Shown here one piece after another: positions 10,001 to 17,264 of a stretch of DNA of 64,000 nt. Made by a program: the position numbers and the translations under genes. Each line of letters opens with the position of its first letter. Position 1 is the first letter of the stretch. The notes beneath the pieces were generated by a model that worked only from the letters and a program-made list of their open reading frames with translations, searched no databases and was not told the origin of the DNA. This DNA is from Chloracidobacterium sp. (GTDB lineage Bacteria > Acidobacteriota > Blastocatellia > Pyrinomonadales > Pyrinomonadaceae): NCBI GenBank assembly GCA_016716305.1, contig JADJWP010000001.1:124001-188000 (forward strand), read 5' to 3'.

Positions 10001-10605
10001 CCGTTCAGCATCGTGCCGAAGGTTTCGATGGTCACCTGTGCGATCACCGGAATTCGCACCTTGCGTTCTTTGAAAAGATCGAAGATCGCCGAAAGAGCTG
10101 CCTTGGTCTGCAAAAGGTCCTGACAGGTCTCGACAATAAAGACGTCGGAACCGCCGTCGTACAATCCGCGGACCTGTTCGACATAAGCCTTTTTCAGATC
10201 GCGGTAGGTGATGTGTCCAAGTGTCGGCAGCTTTGTTCCCGGCCCGATCGAGCCCGCAACGAAACGCGGTTTGCCCGGAGTCGAATAATCGCGTGCAAGC
10301 CGCTTTGCAAGCTCGGCCGCTTTTTTGTTGACGTCATATGTCTTTTCGACAATGCCAAATTCAGCGAGCACGACCTCGCTGCCGCCAAAGCTGTTGGTCT
10401 CGATGACGTCGCAGCCGACATCCAGAAAGCTGGTGTGCACCTTTTCGATCGCGTCGGGCCGCGTATAAAGCAGATTTTCGGAGCAGTTCTCGAAATTCGG
10501 CCCGCCCCAATCGTCGATGGTCAGATCCAGCGACTGCAGATTGCTGCCCATCGCGCCGTCGAAAACTACGACCCTCTCTTTCAATAGATCAAGAAAATTG
10601 TCCAT
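7039..10605 (-). CDS. metH: cobalamin-dependent methionine synthase
   Basis: 1188 residues from the ATG at 10605; a TTG four codons upstream is also possible but lies in the terminator T tract. All MetH modules are present: homocysteine-binding domain (about 5-310, with the zinc ligands in GMNCGTGP and GGCCGTSP), pterin-binding domain (about 340-600, FLIVGERVNASGSKKM), the helical cap, the B12 domain with DVHDIGKN whose His ligates cobalt, and a C-terminal activation domain (from about 955, with YSFGYPACPN). A Ser/Thr/Asp-rich linker of about 70 residues separates the last two, longer than usual. Total length is close to that of E. coli MetH. A candidate SAM-II riboswitch and terminator precede it, so SAM-dependent repression is likely. 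Confidence 0.97.
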   Translation of the reverse strand: MDNFLDLLKERVVVFDGAMGSNLQSLDLTIDDWGGPNFENCSENLLYTRPDAIEKVHTSFLDVGCDVIETNSFGGSEVVLAEFGIVEKTYDVNKKAAELAKRLARDYSTPGKPRFVAGSIGPGTKLPTLGHITYRDLKKAYVEQVRGLYDGGSDVFIVETCQDLLQTKAALSAIFDLFKERKVRIPVIAQVTIETFGTMLNGTEIGAALTALEPFPIDVIGMNCGTGPKQMADSFKYLCDNSPIPVSVLPNAGLPEVKDGKQHYDETPESFAAQVEHFAKDLGANIVGGCCGTSPEHLRQVIERVGGLSPKQRDAKLAPSASSIYFQQPYTQDASFLIVGERVNASGSKKMRDLLDAEDWDGLVNLAKSQEKEGAHILDVNVDFVGRDGVADMHELVSRLVTSVKIPIMLDSTEWEKMEAGLEHAGGKCILNSTNYEDGEPRFLKVLDLAREYGAAVVIGLIDETGMARAAGDKLKIARRAYKHATDYGIPGHDIFFDPLALPISTGIEEDRKNADETIKAIRQIRQEMPDANIILGVSNISFGLSPAARVVLNSVFLHHCVEAGMNSAIVNASKILPLMRFSELEIDTARDLIFDRRRFDGDVCTYDPLTEFTKLFEGKTAQSIKPDITNLPIEERLKHHIIDGEKIGLEDSLKKALETYPPLDIINDLLLDGMKVVGDLFGSGQMQLPFVLQSAEAMKAAVKFLEPFMEKADSTNKGTMVLATVKGDVHDIGKNLVDIILTNNGYRVVNLGIKQTVDEILRAWEETNADAIGMSGLLVKSTLIMRDNLEIMNERGISVPVILGGAALNRRYVDNDLIPLYNGKLYYARDAFDGLHAMDEITNAVEDTTIESTASDEDHKAASKRAVSSASGEAVQTVTDAEDLVGEDAKLGTVAARVASRSTGDTTHTTRSDVSVGLEIPKAPFYGSKVVEITDLTKVFAFINETALFKGQWQYKQGKKSAAEYAAILDETVYPKYAEVKANTIREKLLEAKLVYGYYPCNSDGNDLVIYNDDEKTERMRFTFPRQPVEQRGGKNLCLADYFAPVGSGKIDVVAFDLVTMGRKASEHSAKLFASDNYTDYLLFHGLSVESAEALAEMWHKRIREELGIDGDDSPELAKLFHQGYQGSRYSFGYPACPNIEDQTKLFELLQPERIGVSLTDEFMLDPEQSTSAIIIHHREAKYFNIE

Positions 10606-10645
10606 ACACAAAAACAAGAAGCCTCGCGAAACAGCACGAGACTTC
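10606..10645 (-). terminator. intrinsic terminator / expression platform before metH
   Basis: On the minus strand GAAGTCTCGTG (10645-10635) pairs over 11 positions with CGCGAGGCTTC (10628-10618), with two G-T pairs and a six-base loop, followed at once by TTGTTTTTGTGT and then the metH ATG. The 3' arm also contains the only GAGG upstream of the start. The hairpin could therefore act by transcription termination or by hiding the ribosome binding site, and it lies about 25 bases after the proposed riboswitch. Confidence 0.75.
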
Positions 10646-10669
10646 TAAGAATACTTGGTTGTCCGGTAA

Positions 10670-10721
10670 GCTGTTTAGCCGTTTATTTTACGTGGCCGCA
10701 AGTCGCAATAACTCACCACGC
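10670..10721 (-). promoter_or_regulatory. SAM-II class riboswitch (S-adenosylmethionine) in the metH leader
   Basis: Reading the minus strand, a CGTGG arm (10720-10716) is closed by CCACG (10695-10691). The loop begins TGAGTT and ends ACTTGCGG, and the 3' segment reads TAAAATAAACGGCTAAAC. This arrangement of CGTGGTGA, CTTGC-GCCACGT, a short A-rich spacer and GCTAAA matches what I remember of the SAM-II aptamer found upstream of metA/metX/metZ in Alphaproteobacteria. Established knowledge: SAM-II forms a compact pseudoknot that binds SAM and turns expression off. It sits between a candidate promoter and a terminator directly in front of metH, the gene expected to respond to SAM. The class assignment is by eye only. 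Confidence 0.75.
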
Positions 10722-10733
10722 ATCGAAGCTACA

Positions 10734-10762
10734 AGGTTAGCCAACTGTCCCCAATAAGTCAA
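10734..10762 (-). promoter_or_regulatory. candidate sigma70-type promoter for metH
   Basis: On the minus strand TTGACT (10762-10757) and TAACCT (10739-10734) are separated by 17 bases. Transcription would begin just upstream of the proposed riboswitch. The -10 box is weak but identical to that of the candidate promoter before the c-di-AMP riboswitch at 16997-17002. Confidence 0.4.
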
Positions 10763-10939
10763 TCAAAACCAGTGCGCAATGGCGGCCAGAGGCGACCCGA
10801 TCAGGCCGTTCATTTCGCGATGAGCCAAAAAGCCCGCCTTGCTTCTAAAGAACCGAAGAAAAAACGGATTCGTTCGCCGCAATATCTGACGTAACCTGGA
10901 GCATCGGTTACCGACATTCTATCGAACTATCGAACGATT

Positions 10940-11575
10940 TTACCGCTTGGTGATATAGTTCAAGGCCATCGAAGCGATGTCGTCCATCGCGGAGCCGTCG
11001 CGGTCGCTGTCCAGCATACTTGACGCCATGTCGACCATCACGTTACCGGACGATTGTGGTGCGGCCTGAGCCTGTCCTCCTAAAAGTCCGCCAAGCAAAC
11101 CTCCGAGACCATCTGCGCCGATTCCCTGCTGCTGCTTCTGCTGTCCGAGATATCCCATCACGAGCGGAGCGATCATCATCAGGATCTGTGCGACCTGCCC
11201 CATATTAAGGCCTGTATTGTTGCTGACCTGTTCGACCACCGGGCTTTGGTTCGTTCCAAGTATATGGCCCAGTATGCCGCCAGCATCAAGCTGCTTCGGC
11301 GTCGGTTCCGGGGTCTGGAGCTGTCCAAGGATCATACTCCCGAGCCCTCCGAGATTGTTCAAGATGCTTCCGTCATGATCTCGGCTCAACGCAGCATTCA
11401 GGCTCTCGGCTCCCTGCGGATCAGACGCATTTTTTGCCAGGCCGCCGATTATCGCAGGCAGCGCCATCTGAATCGCCGAATTTACAAGCGAATTGTCGGC
11501 TCCGACGGTCTGGCTGATCTCGTTAAGTGCCGATTCTCCCTGTTCCTGCCCAAGCAGATCCTGAAGTGAAAGCAT
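10940..11575 (-). CDS. DUF937 domain protein
   Basis: 211 residues of the DUF937 family. The hallmarks are an N-terminal Asn/Gln-containing helical region (GADNSLVNSAIQMALPAIIGGLAKNA), a central ILGHILG repeat, and a Gly/Leu-rich low-complexity tail (GLGGLLGGLLGGQ) ending in DRDGSAMDDIASMALNYI. The function of the family is unknown; some members resemble YidB. No signal peptide is present, and the protein is probably cytoplasmic. It is monocistronic, with no recognisable gene in the 334 bases between it and metH apart from the riboswitch elements. Confidence 0.85.
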   Translation of the reverse strand: MLSLQDLLGQEQGESALNEISQTVGADNSLVNSAIQMALPAIIGGLAKNASDPQGAESLNAALSRDHDGSILNNLGGLGSMILGQLQTPEPTPKQLDAGGILGHILGTNQSPVVEQVSNNTGLNMGQVAQILMMIAPLVMGYLGQQKQQQGIGADGLGGLLGGLLGGQAQAAPQSSGNVMVDMASSMLDSDRDGSAMDDIASMALNYITKR

Positions 11576-11659
11576 AGTTGATCGTTCTCCCTTGAATTGA
11601 AGTTATAAGCTGTAGGATGATAGTAACAGAGTCCTCTAACCCGTAGCAAAGTTTTTCCT

Positions 11660-13687
11660 GTGCCAGCTTCTTTCAAACCCTTTTGGCCCAGCCCAGAAAT
11701 TTGGGTCCTTTTGGCCGTGATCGGCGTTTTCATATCGGGATGTTCCGATGCCGACCGGATCATCTCGCTCCAACGCGTGTCGACCAAGATCAACCTCCAG
11801 GATAAGCTGGCCGAGCCTTTCGGAATAGCGGTCAAGGGCGATGAGATCTATTTTTCTGACGGAAATAGCGGCAATATACATCGTCTCTCACCCGCAACTG
11901 GGTTGACCGTTTACGCCGGAGGATTCGACACGCCATCTGGGATCGCGTTTGACAAGAACGGCGGATTGCTAGTGGCCGACTCGGGGTCGAATACGGTCAA
12001 GCGCATAGATCGGTCGGGAGTAGTTACGATCGTCGCGGGAATTGCAGGATCACGAGGAAACGCTGACGGTGAGGCGGCGACGGCGACTTTCAATGCTCCG
12101 ATCGGCGTCGCCGTTTCGGACGATGGCCGCATTTTCGTAGCTGACACCTATAACGACCGTATTCGCATGATCGAAAACGGCGTCGTTAAGACCCTTGCCG
12201 GCAGCGTGAAAGGCTTTGCTGACGGACTTGCCGGTTCAGCGATGTTTGATACCCCACTCGGGATCGCCGTATGGCAGGACAGCAAATTGCTTGTTGCAGA
12301 TTCGGGAAACCGCCGGTTGCGGGTCGTCGAACTGGATGGCCGCGTCACGACGCTCGCGGGCGATGGCAGCTACGGCCTACGGGACGGAACACTCGGCGCT
12401 GCATCGTTTGTTCAACCGACCGCCGTTGCTCTTGATCTCAGCGGTTCGATATTCATAACCGACGGAAATGCGATCCGTGCAATAGGGCTGCGTCCATTCG
12501 CGGTCGTCGAGACCATTTCGGGTGGCAGCCGCGGGTTTCGCAATTCCGTCCCGTCTGCTGCTCTCTTTAACCGGCCTTCGGGCATCGCAATTGGATCGCA
12601 AGGTCAGCTTTACATCACCGACAGCGATAATGCATTGGTCAGAGAGATCGGCGGAATTAAGGATGACTTCCAGGAAACGACATCCGGAACTGAGGAACCG
12701 CCTCGTTTCACATCATCTGAATTTCGTGCCATCGCATCCGGTCGCTGGCCGTACGAACCGCAAGACCGGCCGCGTGAGATCGCCGGAACACTCGGTGAGA
12801 TACGAGGTAAGATCGTCGACGCTTCGTCGGAAGTTTGGTTTCATAACGGCCTCGATATTCCCGGCGCTTATGGTGAAACCGTCCGTTTCATTCGCAATGA
12901 AAAGGTGCTGCATCCGGCCGCGGTCGAGAATTTTGAGACTTCGCGAGAGCTTCTCCGCATGCCGACGATAGGCTATATTCACATAAGACTCGGCCGCGAA
13001 GCCTCGGGAACTCCCTTCGATGACGAACGATTTTTATTTGAAACTGTAGGTACTCGAATCATTGATATCCGGATCCCGCGAGGGACGAAATTCGCGGCGG
13101 GCGATGCGATCGGCACTCTCAATGCAATGAATCACGTTCATCTGATAGCCGGTCGCAGCGGCGCCGAAATGAACGCTATCGACGCGTTGACCCTGCCCGG
13201 CATCACGGATACGATCGCCCCGATCATCGAAGACGTAAAGCTTTACGACGAAAATTGGGACGAACTCGAAACAAAGTCCGCTGACGGGCGTATCATCATC
13301 AACGGTAAGACGCGTGTTGTTGTGCGTGCATTTGACCGAAAGGACGGTAACCCCGAACGCCGGCGACTTGCCCCTTATAAGCTGAGCTTCATGATATTCA
13401 GACCGGGCGAAGAGACAGATCGCCCGGGCGAATGGAACATCTCATTTGAGCGTATGCCGGCTCACGATGCAGTCAAATTCACTTACGCCGTCGGCAGCCG
13501 CTCAGGTGCGACCGGCGAGACCATTTTCAATTTTATCGCTTCGAACATTGTTAACGGGGAAGGCCATCGTGAAGCGTTTATCGACCCCTCAACACTGGAA
13601 AATGGCGGATACACGTTGCGCGCGTTTGCGGCCGACTTTTTCGGCAATATCGCGTCAAAGGACATTAGAATAGAGGTAAACAAATGA
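11660..13687 (+). CDS. lipoprotein with NHL beta-propeller and M23-peptidase-like domain
   Basis: 675 residues starting from GTG. A lipoprotein signal is clear: a hydrophobic stretch ending in FISGC with the lipobox cysteine at residue 28. Residues about 45-330 contain NHL repeats (GIAVSDDGRIFVADTYNDRIR, GIAFDKNGGLLVADSGSNTV and others). Residues about 385-510 resemble an M23 zinc metallopeptidase: H395 and D399 in HNGLD match the HxGxD ligand motif, and H492/H494 in NHVHL match the second HxH motif. The rest is probably beta-sandwich. If the metal site is intact, this is a surface-tethered protein with binding and peptidoglycan-peptidase parts, though several loops look degenerate. Its stop overlaps the start of the next gene by 4 bases. 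Confidence 0.75.
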   Translation: MPASFKPFWPSPEIWVLLAVIGVFISGCSDADRIISLQRVSTKINLQDKLAEPFGIAVKGDEIYFSDGNSGNIHRLSPATGLTVYAGGFDTPSGIAFDKNGGLLVADSGSNTVKRIDRSGVVTIVAGIAGSRGNADGEAATATFNAPIGVAVSDDGRIFVADTYNDRIRMIENGVVKTLAGSVKGFADGLAGSAMFDTPLGIAVWQDSKLLVADSGNRRLRVVELDGRVTTLAGDGSYGLRDGTLGAASFVQPTAVALDLSGSIFITDGNAIRAIGLRPFAVVETISGGSRGFRNSVPSAALFNRPSGIAIGSQGQLYITDSDNALVREIGGIKDDFQETTSGTEEPPRFTSSEFRAIASGRWPYEPQDRPREIAGTLGEIRGKIVDASSEVWFHNGLDIPGAYGETVRFIRNEKVLHPAAVENFETSRELLRMPTIGYIHIRLGREASGTPFDDERFLFETVGTRIIDIRIPRGTKFAAGDAIGTLNAMNHVHLIAGRSGAEMNAIDALTLPGITDTIAPIIEDVKLYDENWDELETKSADGRIIINGKTRVVVRAFDRKDGNPERRRLAPYKLSFMIFRPGEETDRPGEWNISFERMPAHDAVKFTYAVGSRSGATGETIFNFIASNIVNGEGHREAFIDPSTLENGGYTLRAFAADFFGNIASKDIRIEVNK

Positions 13688-15270
13688 AGAAAGTTATTAT
13701 CTGGGTGTTAATTGCTGCATTTTTGCTGTCCGGTTTAAGCGTCGCAGTATTTTCGAAGGACGCAATGGACCCGAAATCGCCGGCGATCAAGGTCGCTCCG
13801 CCAGCCCCGCGTTTCAGTGATGCCGAACGCCACGCCGAACTCGCCCGACGCAGGACTGCGGTGGCTTCGAAAATGGCAGACAACAGCATATTGATCTTGA
13901 TGTCCGCCGAGCCGAAACTTTATGCGAACGACGTCGATTACGTTTATCGGCAAGAGAACAATCTTGTTTATCTGACCGGCCTTAAACAAAACGGGGCAAC
14001 GCTGGTATTGCGTAAGAATGGCGGTTCCGTCTCAGAGTTTCTTTTTCTTCCGAAGCGAAATCCGCAGTACGAGACGTGGAACGGCAAGATGTATTCGAAT
14101 GAGGACGCATCGAGGATCTCGGGCCTGAGGAACGTCCTGAATGCAGCCGAGCAGCCCGCGTTTTTGGAATCGCTTAGATCGCGCTCGACCTTCACCGCAA
14201 AAGAGGGCGGGTTTGAGATCGCTGGTGAACCTGCCGCGGTCTATATGCTTTTGCCGAACGGAGATCGTGACGGCAACGGCTCAAGAGAATATAGCCAGGA
14301 AAGCAGGTTCGCGGCCCAGCTTTCAGGTCAAAAGGTAGAGAATGCTCGTCGCATCTTTGACGAGCTTCGGCTGATCAAATCGCCTTATGAGATCAAGCTG
14401 ATGCAGCACGCGATCAACATCTCGAATGAGGCGCATATGCGTTCAATGGCAATGGCGAGCCGGACGAAATGGGAATACGAGGTCCAGGCCGAGGTCGAGT
14501 ACACCTTCCGCCGTCGAAATGCTGATTTTTGGGGCTATCCGTCGATCGTCGGCTGCGGACCGAATGCGACGACGCTGCATTATCAGATACCTGCGGGTGA
14601 GGTCCGTTCGGGCGACCTTTTGCTGATGGACGTTGGAGCTGAATTCGAGCATTATACAGCTGACATCACACGTACGTTTCCGGTAAATGGACGATTTACC
14701 AAAGAGCAGAAAGAAATATACCAGATCGTGTTCGATGCGCAGGAGGCCGTTGCGAAGGCCACAAGGCCCGGTGTCAGATTCTCGGCGCTTCAGCAAATAG
14801 CAGCTGGTGTCATCGAAGACGGCCTTTTAAAACTCGGACTGATCACAAAGAAGGACGGCAGGCAGTTCCGCGTTTGGTATATGCATGGCCTTGGCCACTG
14901 GCTCGGTATGAATGTTCACGATGTCGGCGATTACGGGACACCGCTTGCGCCCGGAATGATCTTCACCAATGAACCCGGCATCTACATCCGACCCGATACG
15001 CTCGAGTGGCTGCCTGATACGCCCGAAAATCGAGAATTCAAGACAAAGGTCGGCCCCGTTTTCGAGAAGTATAAGAGTATCGGTGTCAGGATCGAGGACG
15101 ACATGCTTGTTACGGCCGATGGTGTCGAATGGATGAGCAAAGATCTGCCGCGAACGATCGCCGACATCGAGTCATTCATCGCACGGGCTTCAAAGGAGGT
15201 CGCCTATCGCCCCGGCCTTCTGGTCGATCCGAACCAACGAGTCCCGATCAGGCACACCGCGGCCGAATAA
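13684..15270 (+). CDS. secreted Xaa-Pro aminopeptidase (M24B family)
   Basis: 528 residues with an N-terminal signal peptide (about 1-24), then an AMP_N-type domain (about 45-190, NSILILMSAEPKLYANDVDYVYRQENNLVYLTG) and a pita-bread catalytic domain (about 220-500). The metal ligand segments are all seen: LMDVGAEFEHYTADITRT, MHGLGHWLGMNVHD, FTNEPGIYI and GVRIEDDMLV. The family removes N-terminal residues preceding proline using two Mn or Co ions. The signal peptide implies periplasmic peptide degradation. It overlaps the upstream lipoprotein gene by 4 bases (ATGA), so the pair is an operon. Confidence 0.92.
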   Translation: MKKVIIWVLIAAFLLSGLSVAVFSKDAMDPKSPAIKVAPPAPRFSDAERHAELARRRTAVASKMADNSILILMSAEPKLYANDVDYVYRQENNLVYLTGLKQNGATLVLRKNGGSVSEFLFLPKRNPQYETWNGKMYSNEDASRISGLRNVLNAAEQPAFLESLRSRSTFTAKEGGFEIAGEPAAVYMLLPNGDRDGNGSREYSQESRFAAQLSGQKVENARRIFDELRLIKSPYEIKLMQHAINISNEAHMRSMAMASRTKWEYEVQAEVEYTFRRRNADFWGYPSIVGCGPNATTLHYQIPAGEVRSGDLLLMDVGAEFEHYTADITRTFPVNGRFTKEQKEIYQIVFDAQEAVAKATRPGVRFSALQQIAAGVIEDGLLKLGLITKKDGRQFRVWYMHGLGHWLGMNVHDVGDYGTPLAPGMIFTNEPGIYIRPDTLEWLPDTPENREFKTKVGPVFEKYKSIGVRIEDDMLVTADGVEWMSKDLPRTIADIESFIARASKEVAYRPGLLVDPNQRVPIRHTAAE

Positions 15271-15313
15271 AGGCCTTCAACGGTCGACCGAGCGAACGAT
15301 CGGACGGTGGTGA

Positions 15314-16009
15314 ATGATTGACAAGACGCGCGGTCTGAAAGCAGAATTGTCGCTATTGATGCGATTCACATCTATCAGTCTGCTCTTGCTGATCACCATT
15401 GCTCCAGGTTGCACGATCGATCGTGACGGGGCGGATCGTCCAGCCTCCAATACGGCCATCCGGAGCGACAATTCAACTGCCGCAACGGCAAAGCCTGCTG
15501 ATGCTCCTGCCGAGGCGGACGCTCGGGCCGCCGCCAAGATAATGGGTTCGAACGCCGAGCGCGAACTTTGCTACCAGACTGATACGGGAGACAACGTCGT
15601 CCTCAAGAGCCAGACATTCGCGATCGATTTCGAGCCGTTTAGATCGACGTGCTTCGTTACGGAGCACAATCCGGAATACGACGACCCCCCGATGGACTCT
15701 GAGATCGCGATCTACCGAAAAGGCAAGCGCTTATATGGCTTCCCAAATCAGTTCAATGGCGTCACTACGGGATGTTGGGTCGAAGCTGTCGGATTTCAGG
15801 ATCTAAACTCGGACCAATTGATCGACGTGATCGTCATCGGCAAATGTTCGGCGAAATCTGCGCCCTACAACGAAAATATGGTCTACGTGAACACCGGAAA
15901 GGCCTTCACCACCAATGAAGACGCAAACACAAAAGTCTCCGAATTCACCACGGTAAAGGCCGTCGTCGGCTATGTCACGGAAAACCGCGAGATCTTCTTC
16001 AAGCAATAA
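15314..16009 (+). CDS. hypothetical lipoprotein
   Basis: 231 residues, or 216 if translation starts at the second methionine at 15359, which gives a cleaner signal peptide. The hydrophobic stretch ends in TIAPGC, a plausible though not ideal lipobox. A Thr/Ala-rich linker follows, then a domain with MGSNAERELCYQ, CFVTEH and TTGCWVEA. Three cysteines could form disulfides. No known domain is recognised. The stop codon is immediately followed by the ATG of the lipid kinase gene, so the two are co-transcribed. Confidence 0.75.
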   Translation: MIDKTRGLKAELSLLMRFTSISLLLLITIAPGCTIDRDGADRPASNTAIRSDNSTAATAKPADAPAEADARAAAKIMGSNAERELCYQTDTGDNVVLKSQTFAIDFEPFRSTCFVTEHNPEYDDPPMDSEIAIYRKGKRLYGFPNQFNGVTTGCWVEAVGFQDLNSDQLIDVIVIGKCSAKSAPYNENMVYVNTGKAFTTNEDANTKVSEFTTVKAVVGYVTENREIFFKQ

Positions 16010-16954
16010 ATGCTGCCGATCGTAATCGTAAATCCGAAATCGGCTGCCGGTTCGACCCGTGAAAAATGGTCCGGCGTTGCATCTGACCTTCGGGCCCATT
16101 TCGGAGCATTCACCGTCGTCTTTACAAAAGCGGCCGGTGACGCGATCGAACTTGGTGAAAAATATGCCAATGCCGGGGCTGAGTTCATAATTGCCTGCGG
16201 CGGCGATGGAACTATCAACGAGGTCGCGAACGGCATTTTGCGGTCAGGGAAAGATTGCGAGCTCGGCGTCTTTCCGTCGGGCACCGGCGGCGATTTTCGA
16301 CGGACGATCGGCCTGCCATCGATTCCGCGTGAGATAGCCCGATCTCTTCGTGAAGGCGAGACCAGGACGATCGATGTCGGGCGCGCATCTTTCGTCGGAC
16401 ACGACGGCAAGCCGAAAGAGCGTTATTTTATCAACGAGTCGAGTTTCGGCCTTGCGGCGGCGATCATCGAACGTGTTAAAGGTGCGACAAGCCTTGATTG
16501 GCTCCCGCTCGACAGTGTTCGAGGGCGGGCGAGCTTCGCACTTTCGACCCTACAGGAGGTTGCGGGACTTGATACGACAATGGTTCGGATCAAGATAGAC
16601 GATGGTGATGAGGCATTTCTCCAAACCGTCAATTTCTCGATCGCAAACGCTCGCTATTTTGGCGGCGGCATGATGATCGCTCCTGACGCAAAGCTTGCTG
16701 ACGGGTTTCTTGACGTTGTCAATATAGGTGACATCAACACCGCCAAGATCGTCCTTAAGGCCTACACGTTGTACATGGGAACTCACCTCGATCTTCCCGA
16801 GGTGAAAAGTAAGCTCGTCCGACGTGTGACCGCTGCTCCAATGAACGAACGGGACGAGATCCACATCGAAGTGGATGGTGAACTGCCCGGCCGTCTGCCA
16901 GCCACGTTCGAGATTGTCCCTGGTGCTCTCAGGATCAGAGTTCCGAAACGATGA
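16010..16954 (+). CDS. diacylglycerol/lipid kinase family protein (DagK/YegS type)
   Basis: 314 residues. The NPKSAAG motif (residues 8-14) and GGDGT (64-68) define the nucleotide site of the DAGK catalytic fold, and FPSGTGGDFRR and GFLDVVNIG occur where the C-terminal beta-sandwich begins. The family phosphorylates diacylglycerol, sphingoid bases or undecaprenol-type lipids with ATP. The ATG directly follows the previous stop. A c-di-AMP riboswitch starts about 60 bases beyond its stop, so transcription of the following genes is controlled separately. Confidence 0.9.
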   Translation: MLPIVIVNPKSAAGSTREKWSGVASDLRAHFGAFTVVFTKAAGDAIELGEKYANAGAEFIIACGGDGTINEVANGILRSGKDCELGVFPSGTGGDFRRTIGLPSIPREIARSLREGETRTIDVGRASFVGHDGKPKERYFINESSFGLAAAIIERVKGATSLDWLPLDSVRGRASFALSTLQEVAGLDTTMVRIKIDDGDEAFLQTVNFSIANARYFGGGMMIAPDAKLADGFLDVVNIGDINTAKIVLKAYTLYMGTHLDLPEVKSKLVRRVTAAPMNERDEIHIEVDGELPGRLPATFEIVPGALRIRVPKR

Positions 16955-16972
16955 TCAGCTCGAAACTAAACC

Positions 16973-17002
16973 TTGCCTTTTTTCGTTCGATTTTGCTAAC
17001 CT
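16973..17002 (+). promoter_or_regulatory. candidate promoter for the c-di-AMP riboswitch transcript
   Basis: TTGCCT (16973-16978) and TAACCT (16997-17002) are spaced by 18 bases. Transcription would start around 17009, just before the first conserved helix of the riboswitch. The call is weak on its own but positionally apt. Confidence 0.35.
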
Positions 17003-17012
17003 TTTTCAAACC

Positions 17013-17162
17013 AAGTTGCCGAAGCTGAACTGCAGCAGCATTTCAGCACGGGGGATCCAATCGCCTTGATATCTTTAAGGCCGGGGCGTATCTGCATCAC
17101 AGAAGAAGACTTCTTCGCTTCCAGCCCGTCAGCTAACCTCGTAGGCATCACGAAGAAGGACG
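17013..17162 (+). promoter_or_regulatory. cyclic di-AMP riboswitch (ydaO/yuaA class)
   Basis: The conserved blocks of the class appear in order: TTGCCGAAGCTGAA (17016-17029), CACGGGGGATCCAA (17047-17060), GGCCGGGGCGTATCTGC (17080-17096), and the long 3' block CCCGTCAGCTAACCTCG (17124-17140) followed by TAGGCATC and GAAGAAGGA. GTTGCC near the 5' end can pair with GGC-AT near the 3' end to form P1. The 3' block is nearly the same as in described ydaO aptamers (CCGACAGCUAACUCCGGAGGC-type). Established knowledge: c-di-AMP binding favours the terminator and turns genes off, typically potassium transport and cell-wall remodelling genes. A strong terminator follows at 17177-17213 and the regulated gene would be the FAD/NAD(P)-binding protein at 17265. 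Confidence 0.88.
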
Positions 17163-17176
17163 CTATTCGATACCTG

Positions 17177-17213
17177 AAGAGGTCATGAAGTGTCTGCTTC
17201 ATGGCCTCTTTTT
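17177..17213 (+). terminator. intrinsic terminator, expression platform of the c-di-AMP riboswitch
   Basis: GAGGTCATGAAG (17179-17190) pairs over 12 positions with CTTCATGGCCTC (17197-17208), one of them G-T, across a six-base loop and is followed by five T. It stands 14 bases after the last conserved riboswitch block and 51 bases before the next start codon. Confidence 0.9.
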
Positions 17214-17264
17214 GTATCGGCAGATCCTTCGATCTAGACCGCGGAACGTAGGAGGCCGGATCGA

